A stretch of 64,000 bases of DNA from Candidatus Izimoplasma sp. ZiA1 (GCA_002285055.1 NQYJ01000006.1:1-64000); one strand, 5' to 3'. Counted from the stretch's first letter, positions 43,885 to 53,878 are shown. A program made the numbers and translations. Notes: generated from the sequence alone by a model not told the origin.

Positions 43885-44795
43885 TGATGAGCCCTCCCAA
43901 TTATATCTTCTAATTTGTCTATATTTAGTTCTTTCATAACTCTTGGTAAGTCTTTAATAATTTTATATGATGCATAAGGGTCAATTAAGTTTGCAGTACC
44001 AACTTGTACTGCAGTTGCTCCAGCATACATCATTTCAATAACATCATAAGCATCTTTAATCCCACCCATTCCAATAACTGGGATTGATACTGTTTTATAT
44101 ACCTCGTGTACTAATTTTAATGCAACAGGTTTAATTGCTGGCCCACTAAAACCACCATAAGTATTGGCTAATATTGGTTTACCTGTTTTTAAGTTTATTC
44201 TCATTCCGACTAATGTATTAATTAATGAAATTGCATCTGCGCCCGCTAGTTCTACGCTTTTAGCTATTTCTTTGATATTTGTTACATTAGGGCTTAACTT
44301 TACATAAACAGGTAGATGCGTTGATTCTTTTACTGCTTTAGTTAGTTCATAAGCTGTATCTTTATTTGTCCCAAAGCTCATCCCACCGTTTTTTACATTT
44401 GGGCAACTGATGTTAAGCTCAATTGCTCCAACCATATCTGATGTAGATATTAATTTTACTGCTTCTAGGTATTCATCAAAAGTATCGCCACCGATATTTG
44501 CTATCACTTGTTTATGATATACTTTTTTTAGTTTCTTTAGTTCAGTACTTAATACTTCTTTTACACCAGGATTTTCAAGTCCAATTGCGTTTAACATTCC
44601 ACTACTACTTTCAGCGATTCTTGGAAGTTTATTACCAAATTTTTTGTTTAGGGTTGTTCCTTTAAAACTGAAACTTCCTAAAATGTTAATATCGTAGTAC
44701 TCGCTAAATTCATATCCGAATCCAAATGTTCCTGAGGCTGGGATGATTGGATTATCAAGTGTCATCCCGGGAAGTTTAGTTAATAATTTATTCAT
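43881..44795 (-). CDS. pyrD: Dihydroorotate dehydrogenase B, catalytic subunit
   Basis: A 304-residue class 1B DHODH using NAD through PyrK. MTLDNPIIPASGTFGFGYE, NISCPNVKNGGMSFG (catalytic-cysteine loop) and GMGGIKDAYDVIEMMYAGA are typical. The ATG at 44795 has GAGGTGG six bases upstream and overlaps pyrK by eight bases; an in-frame upstream ATG lacks this. Compare the DHOD-like purine-cluster protein at 29.7 kb, which is distinct. Confidence 0.95.
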   Translation of the reverse strand: MNKLLTKLPGMTLDNPIIPASGTFGFGYEFSEYYDINILGSFSFKGTTLNKKFGNKLPRIAESSSGMLNAIGLENPGVKEVLSTELKKLKKVYHKQVIANIGGDTFDEYLEAVKLISTSDMVGAIELNISCPNVKNGGMSFGTNKDTAYELTKAVKESTHLPVYVKLSPNVTNIKEIAKSVELAGADAISLINTLVGMRINLKTGKPILANTYGGFSGPAIKPVALKLVHEVYKTVSIPVIGMGGIKDAYDVIEMMYAGATAVQVGTANLIDPYASYKIIKDLPRVMKELNIDKLEDIIGRAHQ

Positions 44796-45531
44796 CGACA
44801 ACCACCTCACTACCATCTAATACTGGTCCTTCTTTACAAATTCTTTTTTTAGATGTTTTCGTTTTACATGTACAACCCATACATGCTCCAAATCCACAAC
44901 CCATTCTACTTTCAAATGATAATTGTCCGAATTCACTAGTTTTAACTAATGCGTCCAACATTTTTTTAGGTCCACATGCATAATAATATAACTTATCTAA
45001 ATCATTTTCTTTAATATAGTCAACAACATTACCCTTAAATCCATCACTACCATCCATGGTAGTGATTACTACTTCTAAACCAAGAGCTCTGAATTCTTTT
45101 TCTAAGAATATTTCATCTTTGGTATTAAATCCTAAAATCACTTTTGGTTTAATGTGGTTCTTGATTAATTCTTTTGCCAGGTTATATAGTGGTGGAACAC
45201 CTACACCACCGCCGATTAAAAGTTGGTGTTCATTTTCTTTTTTAATTGTAAATCCATTACCTAAAGGGTATAAAACATCGATAGTGTCGTCTTTTTTAAA
45301 GGTAGATAAATATTTTGTTCCCTCGCCAAATGTTTTATAGTAAAACACTAATTCATCTTTATTATAATCACTAATGCTTAGAGGTCTTCTTAAATAAAAC
45401 TCAGGATTGTTTAAAGATAAGTTTGCAAATTGTCCTGGGTTTTTTATTTCTTTAATATCACCTTTAAGAACTAGTTTATATGTATCTTTTGCGACAAGCT
45501 CATTCGTCTTGATTATTAATATATTATCCAT
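44788..45531 (-). CDS. pyrK: Dihydroorotate dehydrogenase electron-transfer subunit
   Basis: The 247-residue FAD/2Fe-2S subunit has LRRPLSISDY (FAD), GGGVGVPPLYNLAK (NAD) and the cluster ligands CGFGACMGCTCKTKT. It passes electrons from PyrD to NAD. I place the start at ATG 45531, which overlaps the pyrC stop in ATGGATAA with AAGGATGATG upstream; longer readings run deep into pyrC. Confidence 0.93.
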   Translation of the reverse strand: MDNILIIKTNELVAKDTYKLVLKGDIKEIKNPGQFANLSLNNPEFYLRRPLSISDYNKDELVFYYKTFGEGTKYLSTFKKDDTIDVLYPLGNGFTIKKENEHQLLIGGGVGVPPLYNLAKELIKNHIKPKVILGFNTKDEIFLEKEFRALGLEVVITTMDGSDGFKGNVVDYIKENDLDKLYYYACGPKKMLDALVKTSEFGQLSFESRMGCGFGACMGCTCKTKTSKKRICKEGPVLDGSEVVVDE

Positions 45532-46798
45532 AGTATTCATCATCCTTATATACAACTTTTCCATTAACAATTGTTTTAACACACCAACCACTACATTTGA
45601 AGTTTTCAAATGGAGTGTTTCTTCCTTTACTTACAAAACTATTCTTTTTTATTGTCTTTTCAGTATGTAAATCAATAATAGTTAAATCGGCTACGCGTCC
45701 TACAACTAATTTTGAGTATCCTAAATTTAATCTCTTTGCTGGGTTTAAACTAAACCATTTTACTAAATCAGATAACTTAGCTATATTGGTTTTAACAAAA
45801 TGAGTATAGATTAGTGGAAAAGCTGTTTCAAGTCCTACTACTCCAAAGGGAGCTTCTTTAAGACTTTTTGCTTTCTCACATTCTAAATGTGGAGCATGAT
45901 CTGTAGCAATACAATCTATTGTTCCATCTAAAAGTCCACTGATTAGACTATATTTATCATCTAAGCCTCTCACTGGTGGATTCATTTTGAACTGGGCGTC
46001 CTTAACATCAAACTCTGTTAGAAGCAAATGGTGAGGTGTTACCTCAGCACTAACATTAACTCCTCGTTTTTTTGCATCTCTGATGATTCTAACGCCTTCT
46101 TTAGTAGAAATGTGGCAAACATGGTAACGAGCTTTTGTTTCTTCTGCGATTAATGTGTCACGGGCAATTTGAATACTTTCACTTAGGCTAGTAATTCCTT
46201 CCCAGCCTTCTAACTCGCTACGAATTCCTTTATGGACATATCCTCCATAAAGGATTTCCTCATCTTCACAATGAGCTGCGATTAACGCTTCATATTTATA
46301 AGCTTTTGTCATTGCTTCATACATTTGTTTTGTTGATTGAATTCCAACTCCATCATTACTAAAACCAGCTACATATTTATGCATGTTTTCCATATCAACA
46401 ATTTCTGATGTTTTAGTTAATTCTTTTGTGATTGTTGCATATGGTAAAACCTTAATAACTGCATTTTTTTTGATTAAATCTACAATCGTTAATAGGTTGT
46501 CTATGTTTGATGGTGATGGTAAGGTATTAGGCATTGCGCAAACAAGAGTGTAACCTCCTCGTGCTGCTGAGGATGTCCCACTTTTTATTGTTTCTTTATT
46601 TTCAAATCCAGGCTCTCTTAAATGCACATGCATATCAATAAATCCTGGAGATATAAATAAATTTTCACAGTTGATAACTCGGTGGTTATCAACTTTTATT
46701 GAATCCTCGATTGCAATGATCTTGTCGTTTTCGATTAAGATGTCTTTTTTTATTAAATCATCATCTTGTAGAATTAGTCCATCTTTAAGTAAAATCAT
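45524..46798 (-). CDS. pyrC: Dihydroorotase
   Basis: A 424-residue class I dihydroorotase that closes carbamoyl aspartate to dihydroorotate. Metal motif DMHVHLREPGFE (about residues 57-68), CHISTKEGV and ATDHAPH are complete. It shares one base with pyrR upstream and overlaps pyrK downstream. Confidence 0.95.
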   Translation of the reverse strand: MILLKDGLILQDDDLIKKDILIENDKIIAIEDSIKVDNHRVINCENLFISPGFIDMHVHLREPGFENKETIKSGTSSAARGGYTLVCAMPNTLPSPSNIDNLLTIVDLIKKNAVIKVLPYATITKELTKTSEIVDMENMHKYVAGFSNDGVGIQSTKQMYEAMTKAYKYEALIAAHCEDEEILYGGYVHKGIRSELEGWEGITSLSESIQIARDTLIAEETKARYHVCHISTKEGVRIIRDAKKRGVNVSAEVTPHHLLLTEFDVKDAQFKMNPPVRGLDDKYSLISGLLDGTIDCIATDHAPHLECEKAKSLKEAPFGVVGLETAFPLIYTHFVKTNIAKLSDLVKWFSLNPAKRLNLGYSKLVVGRVADLTIIDLHTEKTIKKNSFVSKGRNTPFENFKCSGWCVKTIVNGKVVYKDDEYYG

Positions 46799-47322
46799 TA
46801 TTGGAGAATCATTACAGAGGAATTTTGATAGTCTTCTGTAATATTAACCTTTATTGTTTCTGTATTACTTGTTGGAATGTTTTTACCAATATAATTTGCT
46901 CTAATTGGTAATTGACGATGTCCTCTATCTACTAAAACTGCAAGATCGATTTTTGAAGGTCTTCCTATATGAATAATAGCGTCCATTGCGGCTCTTATTG
47001 TTCTTCCTGTGTATAAAACATCATCAATCAAAATAACTGTTTTACCAAGGATATCTTCTTTGTTGATGTAGTTATTAATATCTTTACTTGTTTTGGTTTC
47101 GATATCATCACGAAATGGTGTTATATCAATACTGTTTGTGTATAGGTTAACACCTTCGATTTGCTGTATATTTTCACTTAATAACTTTGCCATAATTATA
47201 CCTTTTTGTTTGATACCAATTAAGACACAGTCATTTAAATTTGAGTTTTTTTCAATTATTTCATAGGCAATTCTTCTTAACGTTCTTTTAATTGTTTCAT
47301 TATCTAAAATCAATTTTTCCAT
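46798..47322 (-). CDS. pyrR: PyrR, pyrimidine operon attenuation protein/uracil PRTase
   Basis: The 174-residue regulator has the PRPP motif VILIDDVLYTGRTIRAAMD. In the presence of UMP it binds the pyr leader RNA and promotes termination. GAGGAG seven bases before the ATG at 47322 decides the start. It is second in the operon, after pyrB; in most Bacillota pyrR comes first. Confidence 0.94.
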   Translation of the reverse strand: MEKLILDNETIKRTLRRIAYEIIEKNSNLNDCVLIGIKQKGIIMAKLLSENIQQIEGVNLYTNSIDITPFRDDIETKTSKDINNYINKEDILGKTVILIDDVLYTGRTIRAAMDAIIHIGRPSKIDLAVLVDRGHRQLPIRANYIGKNIPTSNTETIKVNITEDYQNSSVMILQ

Positions 47323-47326
47323 AATT

Positions 47327-48196
47327 TTACTCCTCAAATGCTCTTTCAAGCACTGCCATTCTTACGAATACACCATTACCCATTTGTGGGAATATTCTTG
47401 ACTTATGACATTCAACAACATCATCATCAATCTCAGTTTTACGATTAAATGGTGCTGGATGCATTATAATTGCGTTATCTTTCATTTCATTAACACGTTT
47501 CATTGTTAATCCGTAATTATCTAGATATTCTTCTTTTGTCAATGTCATTTGATACCCATGTCTTTCATACTGAACACGTAATAACATTATAACGTCCATA
47601 TCTGTAACAGCTTGATTGAAGTCAATATATTCACTTGAACCATCATCAAATTCTTTAGGTCCTGAGATAAATACTTCCATTCCAAGTCGTTTCATTACTT
47701 CAATATTTGTATGAGCAACGCGACTATGTCTAATGTCTCCTACAATTGTTACTTTTAAACCTTCAAAGCTTCCAAACTCTTCTTTGATTGTCATTAAATC
47801 TAGTAAACTTTGTGTTGGATGATTACCAGTACCATCCCCACCATTCATAATTGGAACGTTGATATTATCTAATTCATTAAAGTAGTTATTCTGTGGGTGT
47901 CTAATAATAAAACAGTCAAATCCCAATGCTTCAAAGGTCTTAACTGTATCATATAAACTCTCACCCTTTTTTAAGCTTGATGCTTCAGCGTTAAAATTAG
48001 TATCAATCATTCCTAGATTTTGTTCTGCTTTAATAAAACTATAATGTGTTCTTGTTGAGTTCTCAAAAAACATATTAACAACTTTTTTGTTTTCTAAACC
48101 CTTAAACTCTTTTCCGTTTTTGTACATAATGGCATTATCAATAATTCTGTTAATGTCTACAACTGATAAATCTCTTAAAGTAAATAAATTTTTCAT
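47327..48196 (-). CDS. pyrB: Aspartate carbamoyltransferase catalytic chain
   Basis: A 289-residue carbamoyltransferase condensing carbamoyl phosphate and aspartate. FFENSTRTHYSF (carbamoyl-phosphate loop), GGDGTGNHPTQSLLDLMTI and MHPAPFNRKTEID are visible. It is the first gene after the PyrR-controlled leader and has AAGGAGGA upstream. No carbamoyl-phosphate synthetase genes follow, unlike in B. subtilis. Confidence 0.95.
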   Translation of the reverse strand: MKNLFTLRDLSVVDINRIIDNAIMYKNGKEFKGLENKKVVNMFFENSTRTHYSFIKAEQNLGMIDTNFNAEASSLKKGESLYDTVKTFEALGFDCFIIRHPQNNYFNELDNINVPIMNGGDGTGNHPTQSLLDLMTIKEEFGSFEGLKVTIVGDIRHSRVAHTNIEVMKRLGMEVFISGPKEFDDGSSEYIDFNQAVTDMDVIMLLRVQYERHGYQMTLTKEEYLDNYGLTMKRVNEMKDNAIIMHPAPFNRKTEIDDDVVECHKSRIFPQMGNGVFVRMAVLERAFEE

Positions 48197-48215
48197 TAAA
48201 AAATCCTCCTTATAA

Positions 48216-48375
48216 TATAAAAAAATTCTTCCAGTTATAGACCAGAAGAATTTATAAGTTGAATTATTTGCTTAAAATATACTCCCATCAGGAGTAATGA
48301 AATATTCACTCTTATAAGTCTCTCTGGACTAATTTAAAAAGTTACACCTATAGCTTAAACGATTTTGTTTTTTAA
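48216..48375 (-). promoter_or_regulatory. PyrR-binding attenuator leader of the pyr operon
   Basis: The minus-strand leader holds the PyrR-binding loop AGTCCAGAGAGACT (48318-48331) and a terminator (AAATTCTTC-type arms, 48223-48253, followed by TTTTTTT). A likely promoter, -35 TTGATT (48376-48381) and -10 TAAGCT (48353-48358), 17-base spacing, lies just upstream. Only one attenuator is seen for the whole operon. Confidence 0.85.
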
Positions 48376-48406
48376 ATCAATAGTAATTTGTAAAAAATAG
48401 TTAAAC

Positions 48407-50734
48407 TTATTTCTTCATGAATGTATATGGGGTAATTCCATCCATATTTTCTTCACCAAGATAATCAAAAGGAATAAGTTTATCTTTTATTAGTTTTTTA
48501 TTTTCTGTTTTTTTGACTGACTCTGTTTTTTCGTTAACCAATGTATCAATAATAACTTCTTTTAGTTTTGTTTGTCTAAAGTCATCATCTTTTTGGATAC
48601 CATATTTAAATGAATTCATATCGCCAATTAAAATCAGTAATTCCTTAGCTCTTGTTATTCCTGTATATAGTAACTTCTTTTTAAGCATGATTGAATAACT
48701 ACTATAGATTGGCATGATAACAACTTTGTATTCACTACCTTGAGATTTATGGATACTCATTGCGTAACTGTGTTTTAAGTTGATTAAATCCCCAATTTTG
48801 TAAGTAACTTCAGTGTTATCAAAGGCCACTATTAGTTCTTTTGAATCGGTAATCCCAATGACCTCACCTTGATCTCCATTCATCACTCCATCTTCAACCT
48901 GATTTGATAATTGTAACACTTTATCTCCAAGATAAAATTTACGATTGTTATGCTCTATGTATTTATCTTTTAAATCATTAAACTCATCTTGAATATTGAA
49001 GTTTGTATTATCAATTCCTGCTTCTCCTTTATACATCGGAATTAATACTTGAATATCTTCTTTTAAGGAATAATTTTCTTTTATTAAATACTTAATAATT
49101 GGTTTCAATCTTGATTGAAAATTATTCATTGTTTCATTAACAAAATATAAATCGTGATGTTTTTTAGTGATATCGCCTGGAATGATTCCTTGGTTAATGC
49201 TACTAGCTAAATTAATAATATTTGAATCCTCAGCCTGGCGATGAATAGTCTTTAGTTTAACAGTATTAATCATATCTGAATCAATAATATCACGTAAAAA
49301 TTCACCGATTCCAACACTTGGTAACTGATCCTCATCACCTACAATTATTACTTTCTTAGTTTTAGGAATCGCTTCAAAAAGGTGCATTGCCAAAAACAAG
49401 TCAATCATTGATGCTTCATCTATAATGATCATTTCACCATTTACTAAATTGTCTTTATTAAAAATAAATTCACCATCAAAATTATAGCCTAAAAATCTGT
49501 GAATAGTTTCAGCGTGAAGGTTTGTTGATTCACTCATCCTTTTTGCAGCACGCCCTGTTGGGGCAATTAGTTTAATATCAAACAGGGGATTATCATATAA
49601 TATAGGGATTTGTTTAAGTTTTGAGTATACAAACACAATTCCTTTAATTACCGTAGTTTTACCTGTCCCAGGTCCCCCTGTGATTATTTGTAAGTTAGAG
49701 TTCATTGACATTGTTATTGCATTACGTTGCATGTTCGTGTATTCAATATTGTTTAACTTTTCAAATAAATCTATTTGTTTATTGATTTCTTCGTCTGTAA
49801 AAGATGAAGAGTGGTCATTTAACTCTTTGATTTTTGAAGCAATTGTGTTTCTCGCATAAACGATACTTCCAAGAGTTATTTCTCCATTTTCAAGAACAAA
49901 CATTTTTTCCTCTACTAATTCTAATATATAATCGTTTATTTCTTCTGTATTTATGATTTGTTCATTCCTGTTTAATGTGTTAAAAATATAATCAACAAGT
50001 TGATCTAATGTTAAATATGTATGTCCGTAATTAGTACCCATTAGATTATAAAGGTAAATAATTATTGCTTTTATTCTAAGCGGTGAGTCATCTTTTATTC
50101 CTAATTTTTTAGCAATATAATCAGCTCGTTCAAAACCAATCCCTTCAACATCATAAATTAGTTGATATGGATTGTTTTCCAAAATAGCTATTGTTTCTTT
50201 TTGATATTTTTTATATATTTTCATTGCCATAGTTGGGGTAAGTTCATATTCATAAAGTTTTATTAATATTCTTTCGCTTGCTTTGTTTTCGATTAACGAA
50301 TCATATAATGAGTCGCGTAAACTTTTAGTAAGTTTTGGAATATCTTTTAAGACATCTTTATCTTTTATTATTTTATCAATTGCATCTTTTCCTAGCTTAT
50401 CTGCGATTAAAGTCGCTGTCTTTACACCAATTCCTTTAAAGAGATTACTAGATAAGTATTCTATTAGTCCAGCAATTGAGTTTTCAGATAGTTTTTCGTA
50501 ATTTTTAGCGTTAAACTGTTTTCCATATTTTGGATGATCAGTAAAACTCCCATAAAATCTTATTTCTTCTCCACGCATTGGTTTTACAAAATAACCAGTT
50601 ACTGTAACATAATCTTCATACATAAAAAGGTCTAATTTTAAATCAGACTCGCTTATTTTTACTTTTAAGATATTATAAGCGTTACTTTCGTTATAATATA
50701 CATTTAGTTTAACTTTTCCTTGAATATAATTCAT
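48407..50734 (-). CDS. recD2: RecD2-type SF1B DNA helicase
   Basis: The 775-residue helicase has N-terminal helix-hairpin-helix repeats (about residues 95-200), Walker A ITGGPGTGKTTVIKG, DEASM Walker B, GDEDQLPSVGIGEFL and motif VI YTGITRAKELLILIG. RecD2 unwinds 5'-3' and works in repair and replication restart in bacteria without RecBC. ATG 50734 has AGGTG upstream, while the longer GTG reading starts inside that site. In Bacillus it neighbours alaS; here it stands apart. Confidence 0.94.
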   Translation of the reverse strand: MNYIQGKVKLNVYYNESNAYNILKVKISESDLKLDLFMYEDYVTVTGYFVKPMRGEEIRFYGSFTDHPKYGKQFNAKNYEKLSENSIAGLIEYLSSNLFKGIGVKTATLIADKLGKDAIDKIIKDKDVLKDIPKLTKSLRDSLYDSLIENKASERILIKLYEYELTPTMAMKIYKKYQKETIAILENNPYQLIYDVEGIGFERADYIAKKLGIKDDSPLRIKAIIIYLYNLMGTNYGHTYLTLDQLVDYIFNTLNRNEQIINTEEINDYILELVEEKMFVLENGEITLGSIVYARNTIASKIKELNDHSSSFTDEEINKQIDLFEKLNNIEYTNMQRNAITMSMNSNLQIITGGPGTGKTTVIKGIVFVYSKLKQIPILYDNPLFDIKLIAPTGRAAKRMSESTNLHAETIHRFLGYNFDGEFIFNKDNLVNGEMIIIDEASMIDLFLAMHLFEAIPKTKKVIIVGDEDQLPSVGIGEFLRDIIDSDMINTVKLKTIHRQAEDSNIINLASSINQGIIPGDITKKHHDLYFVNETMNNFQSRLKPIIKYLIKENYSLKEDIQVLIPMYKGEAGIDNTNFNIQDEFNDLKDKYIEHNNRKFYLGDKVLQLSNQVEDGVMNGDQGEVIGITDSKELIVAFDNTEVTYKIGDLINLKHSYAMSIHKSQGSEYKVVIMPIYSSYSIMLKKKLLYTGITRAKELLILIGDMNSFKYGIQKDDDFRQTKLKEVIIDTLVNEKTESVKKTENKKLIKDKLIPFDYLGEENMDGITPYTFMKK

Positions 50735-50750
50735 AAAAATCACCTATTTA

Positions 50751-50759
50751 ATTATACCA
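50751..50759 (-). promoter_or_regulatory. Extended -10 promoter of recD2
   Basis: TGGTATAAT on the minus strand, 17 bases before the ATG, with no good -35. Confidence 0.5.
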
Positions 50760-50794
50760 TATTTTGTAGTAGTAATTTATTGAAAAAATTAAAT

Positions 50795-50818
50795 AAAAAA
50801 AGAGCCTAAGCTCTTTTC
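50795..50818 (-). terminator. Terminator of the aminopeptidase gene
   Basis: AAAAGAGC-CTAA-GCTCTTTT stem followed by T residues on the minus strand; overlaps the pepP stop. Confidence 0.8.
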
Positions 50819-52062
50819 ATAAATTCTTCAATGTCTTTTGTTTCTTTAATAATATCTTTACTTAGATTTAAGTGTCCATCTTTAGTCACTAAGATATCAT
50901 CTTCAATTCTAACTCCAATTCCTTCTTCTTTGATGTATAGTCCTGGTTCAATAGTTAAAACCATTCCTTCTTCTAATACTAAATCGTATTGTCCTACATC
51001 ATGAACATCTAGTCCTAAGAAATGACCGATTGAATGATAGTAATATTTATTTATTTCAGCATCCTCTTTGATTAATCCAATTGCTTTTGTTTCTTTGATT
51101 AATAAGTCTTTTGCAAATTTGTTTAGTTCATTCCAAGAGATTCCTGGTTTAATAAACTTAATAGATTCTTTATTAACTTTTAGTACGATATCATATATTA
51201 CTTTTTGACGGTCTGTATATTTACCATTAATTGGATACGTTCTTGTGATATCACTAGCATAATTATTATGAAGTGCTCCTAAATCAAGTAAAACCATATT
51301 TCCTTGTTTTAGTTCATCATTGTTATTGATGTAATGTAATACTGTTGCATTACCACCATTAGCAGCTATTGTATCAAATGAGTTTCCTTCACTACCTAGC
51401 AATGATATTTCATGTAAGAAATCAGCTTCTAATTGTTGTTCGTTTGTTCTGAATTTTAATGCAGACATTAATCTTTCTAAACCTGCTTTTGTATATTCAA
51501 TTGCTTTTGATATTTCAGAAACTTCAAAATCACTTTTAAACATTCTTAAATAAGATATATGTTCATTAGCATTTTTTATTTTTAACTCTTTAAAGTTTCC
51601 AATAATAAAATCAGCATAAGTTAAAGCGATTGGTTTAGCTGTTGGTGTAACTCTATAAAGATCTAAATAAAGTTTTTTTGGAGGTTTAACACCAAGTCCA
51701 CGACCATAAGTCATAAGACTTCTAATTGTGTTTTCAAACTCAGATAAATATAAGACTTTATCTACTTCAGAAATTTTTGCAACTTCTTCTTTACTAATTG
51801 CCTCACCAACCCACTGTCTCATATACTCAGTAGTTTCTTCAATGAATAAATACTCAAAAGTTTTATCTTTTGATTTAATCATTAGTAGTTTACATTTAGG
51901 TTCATTTAATCCTGTTAAAAAATAAAAATTACGGTTTGGTGTGTATTTATAAAACTGATCTAAAGTTCGATGAGGTTCTTGTCCAGAAAACAAGATTAAC
52001 ATCGAGTTATCACTCATTCTTTCAAACAGTTTTTTACGATTTTCTTTATATGTATTATTCAT
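50806..52062 (-). CDS. pepP: Xaa-Pro aminopeptidase (M24 family)
   Basis: A 418-residue M24B peptidase with an N-terminal creatinase-like domain and a C-terminal pita-bread domain. The metal ligands are in LLDLGALHNNYASDITRTYP, YHSIGHFLGLDVHDVG, TIEPGLY and IRIEDD-like GVRIEDDILV. It removes N-terminal residues ahead of proline. The longer form includes an aminopeptidase P N-domain, so PepP is preferred over PepQ. ATG 52062 has AGAGGTG upstream. Confidence 0.9.
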   Translation of the reverse strand: MNNTYKENRKKLFERMSDNSMLILFSGQEPHRTLDQFYKYTPNRNFYFLTGLNEPKCKLLMIKSKDKTFEYLFIEETTEYMRQWVGEAISKEEVAKISEVDKVLYLSEFENTIRSLMTYGRGLGVKPPKKLYLDLYRVTPTAKPIALTYADFIIGNFKELKIKNANEHISYLRMFKSDFEVSEISKAIEYTKAGLERLMSALKFRTNEQQLEADFLHEISLLGSEGNSFDTIAANGGNATVLHYINNNDELKQGNMVLLDLGALHNNYASDITRTYPINGKYTDRQKVIYDIVLKVNKESIKFIKPGISWNELNKFAKDLLIKETKAIGLIKEDAEINKYYYHSIGHFLGLDVHDVGQYDLVLEEGMVLTIEPGLYIKEEGIGVRIEDDILVTKDGHLNLSKDIIKETKDIEEFMKRA

Positions 52063-52083
52063 ACTAATCACCTCTTTAAGTGC

Positions 52084-52092
52084 ATTATATCA
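52084..52092 (-). promoter_or_regulatory. Extended -10 promoter of pepP
   Basis: TGATATAAT on the minus strand, 21 bases before the ATG. Confidence 0.6.
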
Positions 52093-52118
52093 TAAATCTA
52101 ATAAAAAAATATAGAAAT

Positions 52119-52144
52119 AAAAAAAACTCGCAAATGCGAGTTTA
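52119..52144 (-). terminator. Terminator of gap
   Basis: AAACTCGC-aaat-GCGAGTTT stem with a long T run on the minus strand, ten bases after the gap stop. Confidence 0.88.
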
Positions 52145-52153
52145 ATTTTGTTA

Positions 52154-53170
52154 TTAGTCTTTTAAGTTTTGAGCTAAATAAGCAATAGTTCTAACCATTT
52201 GAGCAGTATAACTCATTTCGTTATCATACCAAGTTAAGATTTTAACCATTTGTTTACCATTAACTTCTAAAACAGAAGTCATGTTAGCATCAAATAATGT
52301 TCCATAAGTAATACCAATAGTGTCACTTGAAACGATTGGATCTTCAGTATAACCTAAAGTTTCAGAAGCTTTAGCTTTAACTGCAGCGTTAATTTCTTCA
52401 ACTGTAACATTTTTTTCAAGTTCAACAACTAAGTCAACACAAGAACCAGTTACAGTAGGAACTCTTAATGCCATACCGTCTAATTTTCCTAATAAATTAG
52501 GTAAAACTTTACCAACAGCTACAGCAGCACCTGTTGATGTAGGAACGATATTCCCAGCAGCAGCACGTCCACGACGAGCATAGATTCCTTTTGAATGAGG
52601 AGCATCTAATGTATTTTGATCGTTAGTGTATGCATGAACAGTTGTCATGAATCCTTTAACTAAACCAAAGTTTTCATCTAATACTTGAGCGATAGGAGCT
52701 AAACAGTTAGTTGTACAAGAAGCACCACTTACTACAGTTTCAGTTCCGTCTAAAATATCATGGTTAACATTAAATACTACAGTTTTTAAATCACCTTTTG
52801 CAGGAGCACTAATTACAACTTTTTTAGCTCCAGCTTTAATGTGTTTTTCAGCACCGTCTTTTGATGTAAAGAATCCAGTACATTCTAATACTACTTCAAC
52901 ACCTAAATCTCCCCAAGGTAATGCTTCAGGATCTTTTTGTGCGTATACTTTGATAGCTTTTCCATCAACTACAATTGAATCACCGTCCACAGAAATGCTG
53001 TCTGATTTGTAGCGACCTTGTGCAGTATCATATTTTAATAAGTATGCAAGAGTTTCCGCATCTGTTAAATCGTTTAATGCAACGATTTCAAAATCTGGAT
53101 TTTCATTCATTAATCTGAATGCTAAACGTCCAATACGTCCAAATCCGTTAATAGCAACTTTAATAGCCAT
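52154..53170 (-). CDS. gap: Glyceraldehyde-3-phosphate dehydrogenase
   Basis: The 338-residue glycolytic enzyme has the NAD fold [11 protein letters not shown], catalytic [11 protein letters not shown] (Cys near residue 155) and [13 protein letters not shown]. It converts glyceraldehyde 3-phosphate to 1,3-bisphosphoglycerate. It is a single-gene transcript with strong signals: TTGAGT-17-TATAAT promoter, TAGGAGGAATTAAATA ribosome binding site and a GC-rich terminator, consistent with high expression. Confidence 0.97.
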   Translation of the reverse strand: MAIKVAINGFGRIGRLAFRLMNENPDFEIVALNDLTDAETLAYLLKYDTAQGRYKSDSISVDGDSIVVDGKAIKVYAQKDPEALPWGDLGVEVVLECTGFFTSKDGAEKHIKAGAKKVVISAPAKGDLKTVVFNVNHDILDGTETVVSGASCTTNCLAPIAQVLDENFGLVKGFMTTVHAYTNDQNTLDAPHSKGIYARRGRAAAGNIVPTSTGAAVAVGKVLPNLLGKLDGMALRVPTVTGSCVDLVVELEKNVTVEEINAAVKAKASETLGYTEDPIVSSDTIGITYGTLFDANMTSVLEVNGKQMVKILTWYDNEMSYTAQMVRTIAYLAQNLKD

Positions 53171-53213
53171 TATTTAATTCCTCCTAAAATATATTTTATT
53201 TTATATCAACTAT

Positions 53214-53242
53214 ATTATACGTTTTTTACTTTAAAAACTCAA
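53214..53242 (-). promoter_or_regulatory. Sigma-A promoter of gap
   Basis: Minus strand: -35 TTGAGT (53237-53242), 17-base spacer, -10 TATAAT (53214-53219). Confidence 0.82.
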
Positions 53243-53292
53243 CTAATACAACTATTATAAAAACGTTTTCTTTTAAATCAGTAAATGTACTA

Positions 53293-53319
53293 AAAAACGC
53301 CTTTTAAAAGGCGTTTTAA
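53293..53319 (-). terminator. Terminator of the PadR-HAAS operon
   Basis: AAAACGCCTT-TT-AAAAGGCGTTTT type palindrome followed by T residues on the minus strand, close to the HAAS-gene stop. Confidence 0.82.
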
Positions 53320-53323
53320 TTAA

Positions 53324-53878
53324 TTATAAGAAATACTTAAGTGCACCAATTGCCTTTAATATTCCAAAAGCTACTCCTCCTGCAGCAAATAATCCAACAG
53401 CGACACCACCAAATGCCAAGCCGCCTACAGCTACTCCACCAAAGGCAACTAAACCGACACTAACACCACCAAAAGTGAAGATACCAGTAGCTACTCCACC
53501 GATACTTATTACTCCATAAGAGATATCACCAATAGCGATTATTCCTTTAGCTGCTTTGTTTAATCTAGACCCGCCTGTATGAATATGAACTAATGGTAAT
53601 CCAAAAACTTTTGTTTTAGATTTATACTCATAGTGCTTTTCACCAATAGTTAATCCCACCTTTATATAAGGATCAGCGGATGAGCCAAGGTTTTCTGCAA
53701 ACTCTGTAGCTATTTCAGAAGGAGTTCCTAGTTCTTTTTCAATATCAAAATAAGGATCTTCATTAAACCCGTCTTCAATACGCATTTCTAAGTCTTCAAT
53801 AATACGCTTTCTTGTTGCTTTATTTGTAGTTAATTCTTTCATTACTTCTTTTATATAATTTTCTTTATTATAAGTCAT
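53324..53878 (-). CDS. HAAS-domain (DUF1700-like) protein with glycine-rich repeat tail
   Basis: The 184-residue protein has an N-terminal helical HAAS domain (about residues 5-70, KEVMKELTTNKATRKRIIEDLE), a linker, and from about 110 onward six or more copies of an eight-residue glycine repeat of the form (F/I)GGVAVG(L). Such proteins pair with PadR regulators and probably signal at the membrane. It overlaps padR by 11 bases. The repeats look membrane-associated or beta-roll-like; exact role unknown. Confidence 0.75.
   Translation of the reverse strand: MTYNKENYIKEVMKELTTNKATRKRIIEDLEMRIEDGFNEDPYFDIEKELGTPSEIATEFAENLGSSADPYIKVGLTIGEKHYEYKSKTKVFGLPLVHIHTGGSRLNKAAKGIIAIGDISYGVISIGGVATGIFTFGGVSVGLVAFGGVAVGGLAFGGVAVGLFAAGGVAFGILKAIGALKYFL

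Noticed and set aside
45056..45340. Long plus-strand frames opposite pyrK and other minus-strand genes
   Set aside because: They mirror the real genes, have no ribosome binding sites and show no recognisable protein features.
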